In this document: one piece after another, positions 34,047 through 43,563 of the stretch
Position numbering within the stretch: position 1 is the stretch's first letter
Layout of the letters: every line of letters begins with the position of its first letter
NCBI RefSeq assembly: GCF_015356825.1
Contig: NZ_JAACYW010000043.1
Coordinates: forward strand, 1 to 56,763
Source of the DNA: Catenulispora rubra
GTDB taxonomy: Bacteria; Actinomycetota; Actinomycetes; Streptomycetales; Catenulisporaceae
DNA: 56,763 nt
Direction: 5' to 3'
Notes under the pieces: generated by a model
Database searches by the model: none
Told to the model about the DNA's origin: nothing
Seen by the model: only the letters and a program-made list of their open reading frames with translations
Made by a program: the position numbers and the translations under genes

Positions 34047-37000
34047 CCTAGGCTAGCCAGCCGACCGGCGACCTTCTCGGCGTGCGGTAGGCCGAGGGCT
34101 CGGTAGATCTCCAACGCCTGCCGAAAGAGCACTGCAGCCTGCCCAGTGTGCCCCTCGCTCCGCCGACACTCGCCCAGCTTATTGAGCGTTCCGGCCTGGC
34201 CGAGCTGGTTGTCGAGCTGGATGTACAGCTCCAGGGCCTGCTGGTGGTACTCGACCGCCTCGGCGTAGTCGCCACGCCGGTGCCGCACGACCCCCAGCTC
34301 GTTGAGCGCTCTGGCCTGGCCTTCGCGGTTGTCGAGCTGCCGGTACAGCTCCAAGGCCCGGTACTGGCAATTGTCCGCTTCAGCGCAATCGCCGTTCCTG
34401 AGCCGCGCGAGCGCGGCCCCCAGATAGTTAAGGGTGTCAGCCTGGCCGAGCCGGTTGTCGAGCTGCCGATACAACTCCAGGGCCCGCTTCTGGTACTCGA
34501 CTGCCTCCGCGCAAGCGCCCGTCATGGCCCGTGCGTTCCCCAGCCCGTTAAGCGCACTTGCCTGGCCGTCGCGGTTGTCGAGTTGCCGGTACAGTTCCAA
34601 GGCTTGCTGGTGGCGCTCGAACGCCTCGGAAAAATAGCGTGTCTCGTAGCATACGTCCCCCAACCTGTTGAGCGCGCTGGCCTGGCCGCGCCGGTCACCG
34701 ATTTCTCGGAACAGTTCCAGGGCCTGCTGGTAGTTCTCGGCCGCCTCGACGTAATCTCCGGTTGCGAACCGTATGTCCCCCAGCTCGTCGAGGGCAACGG
34801 CTGGGTTGTAGCGGTCGGGAAGCTGCTGGCACAGTTCCAGGGCTCGCTGCAGATGCTTGGCCGCCTCGACGTAATCGCCACTCCGGCGCCGCAGGCTCCC
34901 CAAACCGACAAGCGCACCGACCTGACCTTCCCGGTAGCCGAGTCGCCGACATAGCTCCAAGGTCTGCTGGTAGTGCGCGGCCGCCTCGGCATATTCCCCA
35001 GTCATGCGCCGCAGGTGCCCCAGATCGTGGAGTACTCTGGCCTGGCCGAACCGGTCGTCGAGCTGCCCGTACAGTTCAAAGGCCTGCCGGTGGCGCTCGG
35101 CCGCCTCTGCGTAATCGCCAGTCAGGCGCTGTACGATCCCCAGCTCGTTAAGCGTATCGGCTTGGTCGCGGCGTTCGCCGAGCTGCCGGCCCAGTTCCAG
35201 GGCCTGTTGCAAGTACTCGGCCGCCTCGACGTAGTCTCCGGTCAGGCGCTGTATGCTCCCCAGATCGTTGAGGGCAGTGGCCTGGCCGCGCCGGTCGCCG
35301 ATTTCCCGGTACAGCTCCAGGGCCTGCTGGTAGTGCTCGGCCGCCCCGACGTAGTCATCACTCCAGCTCCGCATGTTCCCCAGATCGTGGAGCGCAGTGG
35401 CCTGTCCGCCCCGATCGCCGAGCTCTCGGCATGATTGTAGGGCGCGAGCGTATACGCGAATGGCGCCGGAGCGGTCACCGGCCTGATAGACCGCTCGGCC
35501 CAGCTTAGTCTGGGTGTCGGCTTGGCCGTGAAGGTCATCGAGCTTCTCGTACAGCTTCAAGGCGCGGGTATGGCTACCGATGGCGTCGCCATGCTGGCCG
35601 TTGCGACGCTGTACGCAGCCCAGGTTGTTCAGGGCCGCGGCCAAGGCCGCGGTATCTGTGGTTTTGGCTAGGGCGGTGGCGTGGGCGTGCAGGGTGATGG
35701 CTTGGTTCCAGGGCCCGTCGGCCTCCAGAGCCGGGGCGATGGCTGCGGTCAGGGCGATGACGTTATGGGGGCGGTGGTGACGGTCGGCCTGGCGGATGCA
35801 GGCCAGCAGGTTGTCGCGTTCGGTGCGGGCCCAGGTCCGGCGCAGCTCGTGGTCCAGGGGCTGCCGGCCGTTGTGGGCGGCCGTAGCTTTGTCAGCGACG
35901 TTGGTAAGCTGGTAGTACCCATACAGCCGATCCAAGGCCTTCTGGATGTCGTTGGCCTCGGCCGTGATAGCCAGCGAGCGAGCGTATTCGCGAGTCAGGT
36001 CATGCATACGGTAACGACCGCGGGTTGCGGTCCCCTCCAGCAGCCGGTGCTCCTCCATCCTCGCTAGCAGCCGCCGGGCCGCACCGATGCCAACATCCAA
36101 CAGCGCCGCGGCAGCACCAGCCTCATACTCGGTGCCCGGGTGCACCCCCAGCAGCGCGAACAGTTGTTGCTCGTCAGAGGTCAGATCGCGGCGAGACAAC
36201 TCCAAGGCTGTGGCCATTACGCGCTCCGCGGTGTCCAGAACCTCCAGCCGGCTGTCGGCCTTGTCGAAGTCGTCGACCAAGTCAGCTGCCGACGAGTCAG
36301 CCAGCAGCGCTCCGATCAGGGTCAGTGCCAGCGGCAGGTGCCCGCACAGTGCGGCCAACACCTGGATATCCGGATCGGATACGTCGAGGTCGGCCCGGGC
36401 TGCGGTGCGTACCAGCAACTCTGCGGCTTGGTCGGGATACAGGACGTCCAGGCTGAGCGGGACAGCCCCGCCGAGCCCGATCAGGCGCCTACGGCTGGTG
36501 ACGAGCACCAGGGTCCGTGGGCTGGCCGGCAGTAGCGGGGCGACCTGGTCGACGTCGACGGCGTCGTCCAGCACCAGCAGCATCCTGCGTCCGGCGGTAC
36601 GGGTGCGCCACAGCAACTGCTTGCCTTCGACAGTCTCAGGCAGTTCGGCCGGGCTCACCCGGTCGTAGGCCAGCAGCACGTCCAACGCCGCCGACACGCT
36701 CAGCGGGGCCTGGCCCGGGGTATGGCCGTGCAGTTCCAGGAACATTTGGCCGTCGACGAACCGGTCGGCCAAGCGGTGCGCCGCGTAGGTCGCGAATGCG
36801 GTCTTGCCCACCCCGGCCATCCCACCGACTGCGTGCACCGCCAAAACAACCCCGCCGGTGCCGTCCAGCATCGATACCAGGCGCTCGAATTCGCCAGTAC
36901 GGCCGGTGAAGGAGGAAATGTCCCGTGGCAGCCCCCTGGGTGCGTCAAGTGATACCGGTATCTGGCCGACTTGGGTCAAGGCGCTGGCCTCGGGCAGACC

Positions 37001-37630
37001 CAGGAGCCTGCATAGCTCCGCTAGGTGCTGCCGGTCATCAAGGCTGTACCAGTGCTCGACCGGTCGGGCTGTCAGATGCTTGAGTCCCTCGTCGCGGTGA
37101 TGTTCGCACACCACGCCGACTAGCAATCCGTCGGCGAACACCACCGCCCCGGACATCCCTTCCCACGGGGATTGACGCTGGTTCGGTGCCGGCTCGTCTA
37201 CGGTTAACTCCAGCGTTCCGGAGCGCATGTTGGAGAACGGCGTGATCCTGCCCTCTGCGTGGTGGGCTTCGCGGTAATACATCCCCGGGGACGTCTCGCG
37301 GCGCTTCCACAGCGGGAAGCCCACGGCCTCGTACTCCGCGCGCCTGGTGAGGCGGCCGTAGGCGACTGGGGCCACGTCGGCGAAGCTCTCGGTCAGACGC
37401 ACGACGGCCAGATCCAGTCCCTCGCTATCTCCGTCTGCCCAGGCCACCTGCCCTGTCACCTGGCGTATCTTGCTCGATTCGTCGACGAACCGGGCCGTCA
37501 CCTGGTCGGCGCCGCACACCACATGCCGGGCGGTAAGCACCAGGTTGCCGCTGACCAGGTAGCCCGAGCCGACCTTGTCGTGCGCCAGGATCTGGCAGGC
37601 GCGGCGTGCCTGAAGCCCTGCGTGCGGCAT
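34043..37630 (-). CDS. Trypsin-like protease / NB-ARC / TPR protein
   Basis: A 1195-residue protein. Residues about 10-230 are a trypsin-like peptidase with candidate triad His36 (LTARHVV), Asp73 (LDLAVV) and Ser159 (GMSGAVV). It is closely similar to the protease domain of the gene at 6094. About 240-520 is NB-ARC with P-loop GMAGVGKTAF (near 270) and Walker B MLLVLDDAVDVD, plus the LAALCGHLPLALTLIG segment. From about 660 come 13 TPRs of 40 residues (pattern ALNDLGxxxRxxGDYxEAAExxQQALELYRQL). There is no TM helix, unlike the cassette 1 protein. It is a likely NLR-like immune protein that releases protease activity on ligand recognition. Its ATG lies 3 bases after the Trypco2 stop. The TPRs have diverged more than those of the SARP proteins. 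Confidence 0.92.
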   Translation of the reverse strand: MPHAGLQARRACQILAHDKVGSGYLVSGNLVLTARHVVCGADQVTARFVDESSKIRQVTGQVAWADGDSEGLDLAVVRLTESFADVAPVAYGRLTRRAEYEAVGFPLWKRRETSPGMYYREAHHAEGRITPFSNMRSGTLELTVDEPAPNQRQSPWEGMSGAVVFADGLLVGVVCEHHRDEGLKHLTARPVEHWYSLDDRQHLAELCRLLGLPEASALTQVGQIPVSLDAPRGLPRDISSFTGRTGEFERLVSMLDGTGGVVLAVHAVGGMAGVGKTAFATYAAHRLADRFVDGQMFLELHGHTPGQAPLSVSAALDVLLAYDRVSPAELPETVEGKQLLWRTRTAGRRMLLVLDDAVDVDQVAPLLPASPRTLVLVTSRRRLIGLGGAVPLSLDVLYPDQAAELLVRTAARADLDVSDPDIQVLAALCGHLPLALTLIGALLADSSAADLVDDFDKADSRLEVLDTAERVMATALELSRRDLTSDEQQLFALLGVHPGTEYEAGAAAALLDVGIGAARRLLARMEEHRLLEGTATRGRYRMHDLTREYARSLAITAEANDIQKALDRLYGYYQLTNVADKATAAHNGRQPLDHELRRTWARTERDNLLACIRQADRHHRPHNVIALTAAIAPALEADGPWNQAITLHAHATALAKTTDTAALAAALNNLGCVQRRNGQHGDAIGSHTRALKLYEKLDDLHGQADTQTKLGRAVYQAGDRSGAIRVYARALQSCRELGDRGGQATALHDLGNMRSWSDDYVGAAEHYQQALELYREIGDRRGQATALNDLGSIQRLTGDYVEAAEYLQQALELGRQLGERRDQADTLNELGIVQRLTGDYAEAAERHRQAFELYGQLDDRFGQARVLHDLGHLRRMTGEYAEAAAHYQQTLELCRRLGYREGQVGALVGLGSLRRRSGDYVEAAKHLQRALELCQQLPDRYNPAVALDELGDIRFATGDYVEAAENYQQALELFREIGDRRGQASALNRLGDVCYETRYFSEAFERHQQALELYRQLDNRDGQASALNGLGNARAMTGACAEAVEYQKRALELYRQLDNRLGQADTLNYLGAALARLRNGDCAEADNCQYRALELYRQLDNREGQARALNELGVVRHRRGDYAEAVEYHQQALELYIQLDNQLGQAGTLNKLGECRRSEGHTGQAAVLFRQALEIYRALGLPHAEKVAGRLASLG

Positions 37631-37633
37631 GGC

Positions 37634-37933
37634 TTACTCCTCGCCGGGCATGATCTCGCCGGATACATACGGCGACCTGTCGTCCGGGGCCAGGCGCGGG
37701 GTCAGGGTCAGCTTAACCCGCTGCGTGTTAGTGGTGCCGATCTTGCCGTCGGCTCCGGCCTGAACCACCCAGAACCGCACCTTTGTCCCGGATCCGGCCT
37801 CGCGTTCGAGGGCAACCGACACCTCAAGCTCGATCGGTCCGAGCTCGAACCGTAGCGCCGCACCGTCGGCGGCGACCACTGCCTGTTCCAGCTCCACCCG
37901 CAAATCCCTGATCACGCTGGCCAGCTCGATCAC
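37634..37933 (-). CDS. Trypco2-domain protein, cassette 2
   Basis: A 99-residue protein homologous end to end to the Trypco2 protein at 5792: MIELASVIRDLRVELEQAVV, LRFELGPIELEVSVA and RVKLTLTPRLA match in order. It starts at GTG 37933 after a GGGGAGGGGG site. It is co-translated with the protease-NB-ARC-TPR gene (3-base gap). The conserved pairing in two cassettes with different sensor halves suggests that Trypco2 works with the protease domain and not with the sensor half. Confidence 0.88.
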   Translation of the reverse strand: MIELASVIRDLRVELEQAVVAADGAALRFELGPIELEVSVALEREAGSGTKVRFWVVQAGADGKIGTTNTQRVKLTLTPRLAPDDRSPYVSGEIMPGEE

Positions 37934-38023
37934 ATCATCCCCCTCCCCGCAACCAACACTCCTGACCTCGACTGTAGAGGTCTGACACAGTAATGCGCCG
38001 CCGGATGACGCCGAGCGCGGTCA

Positions 38024-38127
38024 TACCCCGGTGGCGCTGCCGATGACCAGGCGGTTTCCCAGGTCCAGACGCACCTCCCCGTAGGGCGGATGTACTCCCA
38101 GAACAGGGCGGTCAGCCCGAACCCCAA
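38024..38127 (-). pseudogene. Tn3-family transposase tail, cassette 2
   Basis: The last ~30 codons of a Tn3 transposase on the minus strand: LTALFWEYIRP, then after a 1-base loss (CGCCCTACGG against CGCCCTTACGG in cassette 1) YGEVRLDLGNRLVIGSATG. The corresponding tail in cassette 1 ends at 5713. Both tails lie directly upstream of a Trypco2 gene, so the association predates the duplication of the cassette. Confidence 0.75.
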
Positions 38128-38604
38128 CTGCGCAGCCGCGTTCCAGGTGCCGAAACCCCTAAAGACTGGTCAACGGTCAGCGCTGGACCCCGTTCCCAAC
38201 GGGAGCACCTACGGCCAGTCGCTAGTTCCGCAGGGTCGGGCCCACGCCACGACGGCGGCGTCTTCGGCGGGTCCGCCGGGCTCACGGCAGACGTGGGCGT
38301 ACGGCGCGTCAACAACGCCACGCAGGTTACGAGTGGCACGGAGTGCGACGTCTGAGACGGTGAGATCGACGGTCACCGGTAGTAGTAGCGGCGGGTGGTG
38401 CCACCCAGACGGCTGCGACCGCCAGGTCTACTCGGTGTTTGACGACCAGGTCACTGCGGTCGCGTTGTCGACTCCCAGCTTTGGTTGGCGGCGCTTCCAG
38501 GGGCTACTCTGCGGCTACGTACACGATCTCCACCGTGGTGTCACGAGGTTCCGGCCAGGCACTTGCCAACCGCTGAGAGGCTCCGTCGGCACCTCCTCGT
38601 GGCC
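38128..38604. other. Intergenic region
   Basis: No gene, repeat or recognisable fragment could be supported. A short palindrome-like GTAGTAGTAGCGGCGGG stretch near 38381 is only low-complexity sequence. Confidence 0.4.
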
Positions 38605-39324
38605 TCAGCTCCATTCGAAAGTCAGCAGTGCGAGCCGGTCAACGGGTTCGAAGAACAGCAGAATCGAGTCGGCGCCGCTGCGTCGGTAGTGCCAGCCCGG
38701 CACCGACGCCACGAATCGGAACGGATTCCCGGCCGGGCTCACCGGCCATGCGATCTGGTCGTCGTGGTCGATGTCGAACAGATCGGGCTGGGCCCAGTTG
38801 CCGTGGGCGTCGGCCTCGCCGCCGAGTTGCTCCAGGTAGGCCACGGCATCAGCCCCGTCGAACCGTGGAGCGCCGTCCTCGCGGCGCATGAGCAGTCTGC
38901 CTTCACGGCGGAAGGCGTCCCGGTGTGCCAGGTAGCTGCGTTCCTCGGACTCGCAGTGCTCGTGCAGCTGCGTACGGAACCCGGGCCATGGATCGGGCAG
39001 TTCCTCGAGGGTCGTCGCCCGCGCGAAGTAGCGCCAGTCGCCAAGCAGACGGTAGCGGTCGTCCTCCATCGAGAAACCCAGCCAGTTGGGTTTCTGCAGG
39101 GGCGAGTGGAAGGCTTCCGTATGGTCGCCGAGGTAGCCCTCGGCCGGCTCCAGCGGGCTGACCAGGTGGATCCACCCATGCCAGGCCGGGTCCACCCCGG
39201 CGAGATCGATCGAGATCAACGGGTGCAGGTGCTTCGCGAGTTCGGCTTGGTCGGCGACGAACACCTCCGCAGGCTCAGGGTAGACCCGCAAGCCTGCTCC
39301 GGCCGTCATGACGTCTTCCTGCAT
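38605..39324 (-). CDS. Hypothetical cytoplasmic protein (239 aa)
   Basis: I chose ATG 39324 because GTGGAGG lies about 7 bases before it; an open frame continues upstream without coding character. It has no signal peptide or TM helix. The protein is rich in aromatic and acidic residues: LGDWRYFARATTLEELPDPW, HRDAFRREGRLLMRR and a C-terminal WHYRRSGADSILLFFEPVD. The ending, with an aromatic strand followed by LLTFEWS, has a faint likeness to DUF1963-type cell-wall-associated hypothetical proteins, but I would not assign it. Monocistronic. Nothing in the context explains its role. Confidence 0.6.
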   Translation of the reverse strand: MQEDVMTAGAGLRVYPEPAEVFVADQAELAKHLHPLISIDLAGVDPAWHGWIHLVSPLEPAEGYLGDHTEAFHSPLQKPNWLGFSMEDDRYRLLGDWRYFARATTLEELPDPWPGFRTQLHEHCESEERSYLAHRDAFRREGRLLMRREDGAPRFDGADAVAYLEQLGGEADAHGNWAQPDLFDIDHDDQIAWPVSPAGNPFRFVASVPGWHYRRSGADSILLFFEPVDRLALLTFEWS

Positions 39325-39670
39325 CGTGTGCCTCCACTGCTGTCCTCCCGATGATCGGCCAAGGCCGCCGGGCATGTAGATCGATCGAGGGACAGTCAAC
39401 CGTCCCCATCGGACATTCACGCTTCGACCACCGCCCGGGCACGTCAGCTCTCGCGAAGCGGCAGGGCGTAAGAACGACGATCGACGCCGCGGCGGCTGCG
39501 ACCGTCGCCGCGACGCACAGCGATGGAGCCAGAAGACCACTCGACTGTGCTTGGGCTACTCAATGAGCGGCGCGCCCGGCTCGCGCCACAGCGATAGCGT
39601 TTGACAGGTTAGGGCCCGTTGCTTGACTGCTGTCAAACCGAAGAGCACGGCGCGACCCAGGTACGGTTCA
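39325..39670. other. Intergenic region
   Basis: No gene or repeat could be supported. The stretch around 39598-39640 is less GC-rich and includes CTTGACTGCTGTCAAAC. That contains a short inverted repeat (TTTGACAG / CTGTCAAA, 39600-39635), which may act as the terminator of one of the flanking minus-strand genes or be a promoter element. Confidence 0.3.
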
Positions 39671-40438
39671 TCAGTAGCTACACCGGGTGTTGTCCGCGCT
39701 GCGTGTAATGGTGATCTGATCGGCGACGGCTCCGAGGTTCATCACCGAGACCGGCAAGGTATTGGTGTCCGTGTTGGGCTGGGCATCTAGGAAGTCCGCC
39801 ACACCCCGGGGTACGAGAAGCGCGGTGATCAAAGCGTGTGCGTTGACTGCGCCTGCCGTCGGCGTTCCGATCTCTCGCCGGTCGGCGCTCCACCCATCGC
39901 CCGACGCTTTCGCGCGTCCGTCGTAGGAGTAGCCCGAATTGGCCGCAGGGTTGCCGTCGACGTCGGCTGGCCTGTCAAACAGTATGAGAACGTCCTCGGC
40001 GGGGATCGTGCCGGTACCGCTGAAGTTAGCGCAGAAGGGGAGGAGTTGAGTCATTTCTCGGAACCGCAGCTGTTTCGCGGCAACGTACAGGTCCGGTTGG
40101 TTCTGTGCACCCGAGGTGACGGCATTGCCTGGGCCCCCGAGTCGGCTTGCGCTAGTACGTGGGCGATCTTGCCAAGCCAGCGCTGCCAACCCGCCGCCGA
40201 CAAAGGCTAGGGAGGCCATTGTCGCGAAAAGCCAGCGGTGGTGCGGCCAGTGCGGCCAGACCGCCAGCGCCACCCACGGAACACAGGCAGCAGCGAACAG
40301 GGCGAAACTGGCCAGGTGTCCGAGGCTCTGCCCGGTGACCGTGATCAAAATAGGCACCAGGACGGCGGCGATGCCTGCCAATTTAGCCACTTTGCTTGGC
40401 TCAGACCGCTTGCTGGTGGGCCGCGTACCACGCATCAC
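39671..40438 (-). CDS. Membrane protein with extracytoplasmic domain, unknown
   Basis: A 255-residue protein from ATG 40438 or the adjacent ATG 40435. Three hydrophobic helices lie in the N-terminal 90 residues (AGIAAVLVPILITVTG, LASFALFAAACVPWVALAVW and LFATMASLAFVGGGLAALAW). An extracytoplasmic domain of about 160 residues follows, with two Cys (LPFCANFSG and the C-terminal RCSY) that could pair. The extracellular part looks beta-rich. Basic residues before the first helix suggest the N-terminus is inside. Unrecognised family. It points away from the divergent methyltransferase gene at 40904. Confidence 0.6.
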   Translation of the reverse strand: MMRGTRPTSKRSEPSKVAKLAGIAAVLVPILITVTGQSLGHLASFALFAAACVPWVALAVWPHWPHHRWLFATMASLAFVGGGLAALAWQDRPRTSASRLGGPGNAVTSGAQNQPDLYVAAKQLRFREMTQLLPFCANFSGTGTIPAEDVLILFDRPADVDGNPAANSGYSYDGRAKASGDGWSADRREIGTPTAGAVNAHALITALLVPRGVADFLDAQPNTDTNTLPVSVMNLGAVADQITITRSADNTRCSY

Positions 40439-40903
40439 GCGTGGAGGCTATGAGGATGCCCCGAAGTTAGTCTCGGCGGCGACCAAACATCCCCGCCGAC
40501 TGGGGAGAAGAGCGCTCTGATGAGGTTGTCACCTCGGCATGATCACCATCCGGTGAGGGATTATCGAACGAGGAGTACCTCACCCCGGCAGGCACAACCT
40601 AGGACGGCCCCGGCATCCCGCCCGACATCCGAACCCCGGTATTCGCAGCGAGCTCACCACCGACAAGGACTCGGCCTTCCAACGAGCAGTCGCCGAACCA
40701 CACTGAAATCGATCGCAGACCCCAGCGCTCAATCATCAGGTCAGGCCACGCTGTCGCGGCGACCTGACCGATGGGCAGAGTGCGGTGTCGCAGCGGCGCA
40801 TCGGACGGCCCGATGCCACACGGCCACGTCAGGGTGCGATGACGTCCGATAGGATCTCCGAAAGCAGCGCCGTGCAGTCGCACCGACCAGACAGGGGCCC
40901 GTC
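40439..40903. other. Intergenic region between divergent genes
   Basis: Holds the promoters of the membrane protein (minus) and the DUF574 methyltransferase (plus). No gene fragment could be recognised. CAGGGG lies about 6 bases before the GTG at 40904. Confidence 0.3.
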
Positions 40904-41740
40904 GTGCCGGAGGTCGTACCGTTCGAGGACTCTCTCGCGCCCTCCACATGGGAATCGACGTCGATCGACACCTCCAAGGCGCATCCGGCCCGGATCTACA
41001 ACTACTTCCTAGGCGGTAAGGACAACTACGCCGTCGACAGGGAGGCTGCCGAGACGGCGCTGCGTGCGGTGCCGGAGGTCCGCGCCGGCGCCAGGGCGAA
41101 CCGGGCGTTCCTGGGCCGCGCCGTGCGCAACGCCTCCATGGCCGGCATCACACAATTTCTGGATCTGGGCACGGGGATTCCGGGGCCGGGGAACACCGGC
41201 GACATCGCGCGGTCGATCCATCCCGAGGCACGCGTGGTGTACGTCGACAACGATCCGATCGTGGCGACCCACTCCCGAGCCCTGCTGTCCGGAGCCGACC
41301 CTGCACTTACCGCGATCCTGGAAGCCGACATCCGCGACCCGACGTCGATCCTGGACGATCCGACCGTCGCAAAGGTCTTGGACTTCCAGCGCCCGATCGC
41401 GGTGCTCATGGTCGCGCTGCTCCACTTCATCCGCGACGAGGAGGATCCCGCCGGCGTCCTCGCAACGTTCACCGACGCTGTGGCACCGGGCAGCATGCTG
41501 GTGCTGTCCCACGCCACCCGGGGATCGGATCCGGAGCGAGCGAAGTCGGTGGCCAGCGGCTGGACCAACGCCACCTCCCAGCTCGTCATGCGGAGCGTTC
41601 CAGAAGTCACGCAGTTCCTGGACCGGTGGAGCGTCCTGGAACCCGGCCTGGTTCAGGTCCCACAGTGGCGGCCTGACGGTGACGTTCCCGAAGGCAGTGA
41701 ACTGATTCAGATCTATGGGGCCGTCGGCGTCAAGCCCTGA
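40904..41740 (+). CDS. DUF574-type SAM-dependent methyltransferase
   Basis: A 278-residue protein from GTG 40904. It matches the actinomycete-specific DUF574 (Methyltransf_19) family: the hallmark start PARIYNYFLGGKDNY followed by AVDREAAE, the SAM-binding motif QFLDLGTGIPGPGN, an acidic strand end VVYVDNDPIV, and MVALLHFIRDEEDP and VLSHATRG near the end. Substrates of the family are mostly unknown; a small-molecule or DNA-linked target is possible. It is soluble and full length for the family. The genome context does not indicate a pathway. The IS701-type element lies about 220 bases downstream. Confidence 0.92.
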   Translation: MPEVVPFEDSLAPSTWESTSIDTSKAHPARIYNYFLGGKDNYAVDREAAETALRAVPEVRAGARANRAFLGRAVRNASMAGITQFLDLGTGIPGPGNTGDIARSIHPEARVVYVDNDPIVATHSRALLSGADPALTAILEADIRDPTSILDDPTVAKVLDFQRPIAVLMVALLHFIRDEEDPAGVLATFTDAVAPGSMLVLSHATRGSDPERAKSVASGWTNATSQLVMRSVPEVTQFLDRWSVLEPGLVQVPQWRPDGDVPEGSELIQIYGAVGVKP

Positions 41741-41964
41741 TCCTGAGCACGGTGTGGATGAGTGAGGGTCTCCCGGTTGCGGTGCAGCTGGGAGAGCAGG
41801 GGATGATATGGACCGCAGTGGCCGGCGGGGTGCGAGGAGTTGTCCGCCATCGCCCCGAGGTCGTCGACTTCACGGCCGCACCAGGCGGCCCGGCATCAGC
41901 TGTTCACCTCAACAACCGACGCCCGAGCCGGAGCATCTGGCCGACAGTGGTGCTCGGCATATAT

Positions 41965-43341
41965 ACAGAGTTGTGTCATGGTCCTTGACCTTGTGTTTGT
42001 GGTGTGTTGTAAGACGCTGAGGGCATGGATGAGCAGTCTGTGCAGGCGCTGGCTGGGGACTTGGCGGAGTTCGGTGCCGATGTGTTCTCCGGTCTGGATT
42101 ACCGGGGGGCAGCGTGAGTTTGGGGGCGTGTATCTGCGGGGGCTGATGCTGGATGGCCGACGTAAGTCGGTCGAGCCGATGGCGGCGCGGCTGGGGGTGC
42201 CGCGGCAGAACCTGGGGCACTTCGTGGGCCAGTCCACCTGGGATTACACGCAGCTGATGCGGCGGGTCGCTGCGCGGGCGGTCGCGGATCTGACCCCGTC
42301 GGCCTGGCTGATCGACGATCATCCGTTCGTCCGATACGGACGTGGCACCGCCGGGGCGGCCATCCAGCACTGCGGCGAGCGCGGGCAGCACCTGTGCCAG
42401 GTCGCGGTCACGGTGCACGCGGTCTCCCGGCGCGGGTCCAGCCCACTGCACGGACGGCTGTTCCTGCCCAAGACCTGGGCCCAGGACCCCGGACGTTGCG
42501 CCAAGGCCGGGATCCCGGCCGGGTGCGGGCACCGCACCAAGCCCCAGATCGCGCTGGACCTGATCGACCAGCTGACCGCCTGCGGGCTGCCACCGCCGCC
42601 GTTGGTGATCGCCGACAGCGACTACGGGGAGAACGTGGCATTCCGCACCGGGCTGTCCGCCCGGGGGATCCGCTGGCTGATGGCGGTCGGCGGTGACACC
42701 GTGGTCCTGCCGACCATCGGGCATCCCACCACCGCCTGGGCCAGACGCAACCCGGTCCACACCGTCAACACCATCGCCGAAGCCAACCGATACCGCGCCC
42801 GCCGCTTCATCTACCGGCCCAGGACCGCCGACCACCGGGCACGCTCCGGCTGGTTCGTCGCCATCCGCGTCCACATCGCCGGGGTCGTCGAACGCACCCG
42901 GGTCTCCAAAACGATCCCCGGGCGCCTGCTGCCCGAGAGCACCCTGCTGGTGCAGTGGAGACGCAAACACGACGGTGACGCCTTCCGCGTCTGGATCACC
43001 GACCTGCCCGCCGACACCCCGCTACCGGTCCTGGTCAAACACGCCGCCAGCCGCTGGCACATCGAATGCGACTACCGCCAGATGGAACAGGCCCTGGGTC
43101 TGGGAGACTTCGAAGGCCGCAACTGGAACGGCTTCCACCACCACCTCGCACTCGTAGCCGCCGCCCACCCGTTCTGCCTGGAGCAGCGATGGAACCCAAA
43201 AGACCAACACACGGCCTGAACCTCTACCGGGTCCTCGCCGTCCTCCAACACGCCCTCATCGGGATACTCGGCCACTGCCCCACCTGCCACCACCCCACAC
43301 ACAACCACCCCCCCTCGATCAAGGACCATGACCAAGCTCTG
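41965..43341 (+). mobile_element. IS701-type insertion sequence
   Basis: An element of about 1377 bases with imperfect terminal inverted repeats. The left end reads ACAGAGTTGTGTCATGG then TCCTTGA; the right end, reversed, reads CAGAGCTTGGTCATGG then TCCTTGA. Both ends are flanked by ATATAT (41959-41964 and 43342-43347). The low-complexity flank makes the exact target duplication length (4 or 6) uncertain. It carries one transposase gene. Insertion interrupts the 3' end of an MprF-like gene on the minus strand. Confidence 0.85.
42025..43219 (+). pseudogene. IS701-family transposase with +1 frameshift at a G6 run
   Basis: ATG 42025 begins MDEQSVQALAGDLAEFGAD and VFSGLDYRG, then meets a TGA at 42113-42115. 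One base fewer in the GGGGGG run at about 42104-42109 would restore the frame into QREFGGVYLRGLMLDGR, which then continues unbroken to 43219. The complete product would be about 397 residues. The DDE-type core is visible: LIDDHPFVRYGRGTAG, VIADSDYGENVAFR, and the C-terminal ASRWHIECDYRQMEQALGL. The ends of the element are intact, so the element is recent. Either one extra G has inactivated it, the run is a sequencing error, or ribosomal or transcriptional slippage produces the full protein. Confidence 0.88.
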
Positions 43342-43563
43342 ATATATGCGCGGCCGATCGCGTTCGTAGTCGCCGGCAGAGCGGCAGGATCCGGGTACGC
43401 AACGTACAAGGGCTGATAGTGCGGCTGGAACTTCGCCTTGAACGCCAACAGTGATCGGAAGCCGTAGACAGGTGTAAAGTCGTCGCCAGGGCCGGGCGTG
43501 AGCAGGTCTATCCGTCGATCACTGAGCAGCGGGCACGACCCCCGTCTCGTCGGGGGTTCGTAG

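Larger units (their letters stand above)
41904..43490 (-). pseudogene. MprF/DUF2156-like gene 3' end, split by the IS701-type element
   Basis: On the minus strand 43490-43348 reads FTPVYGFRSLLAFKAKFQPH and YVAYPDPAALPATTNAIGRAY, the C-terminal signature of DUF2156/MprF-like aminoacyl-lipid synthases. The reading is cut by the IS after GRAY. If the IS and one ATATAT are removed, the frame resumes on the far side (41964-41904) as MPSTTVGQMLRLGRRLLR and a TGA, a sensible C-terminus. So the IS inserted about 20 codons before the end of this gene. Upstream of 43490 the rest of the gene has been lost already, so it was, or has become, non-functional. Confidence 0.68.
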
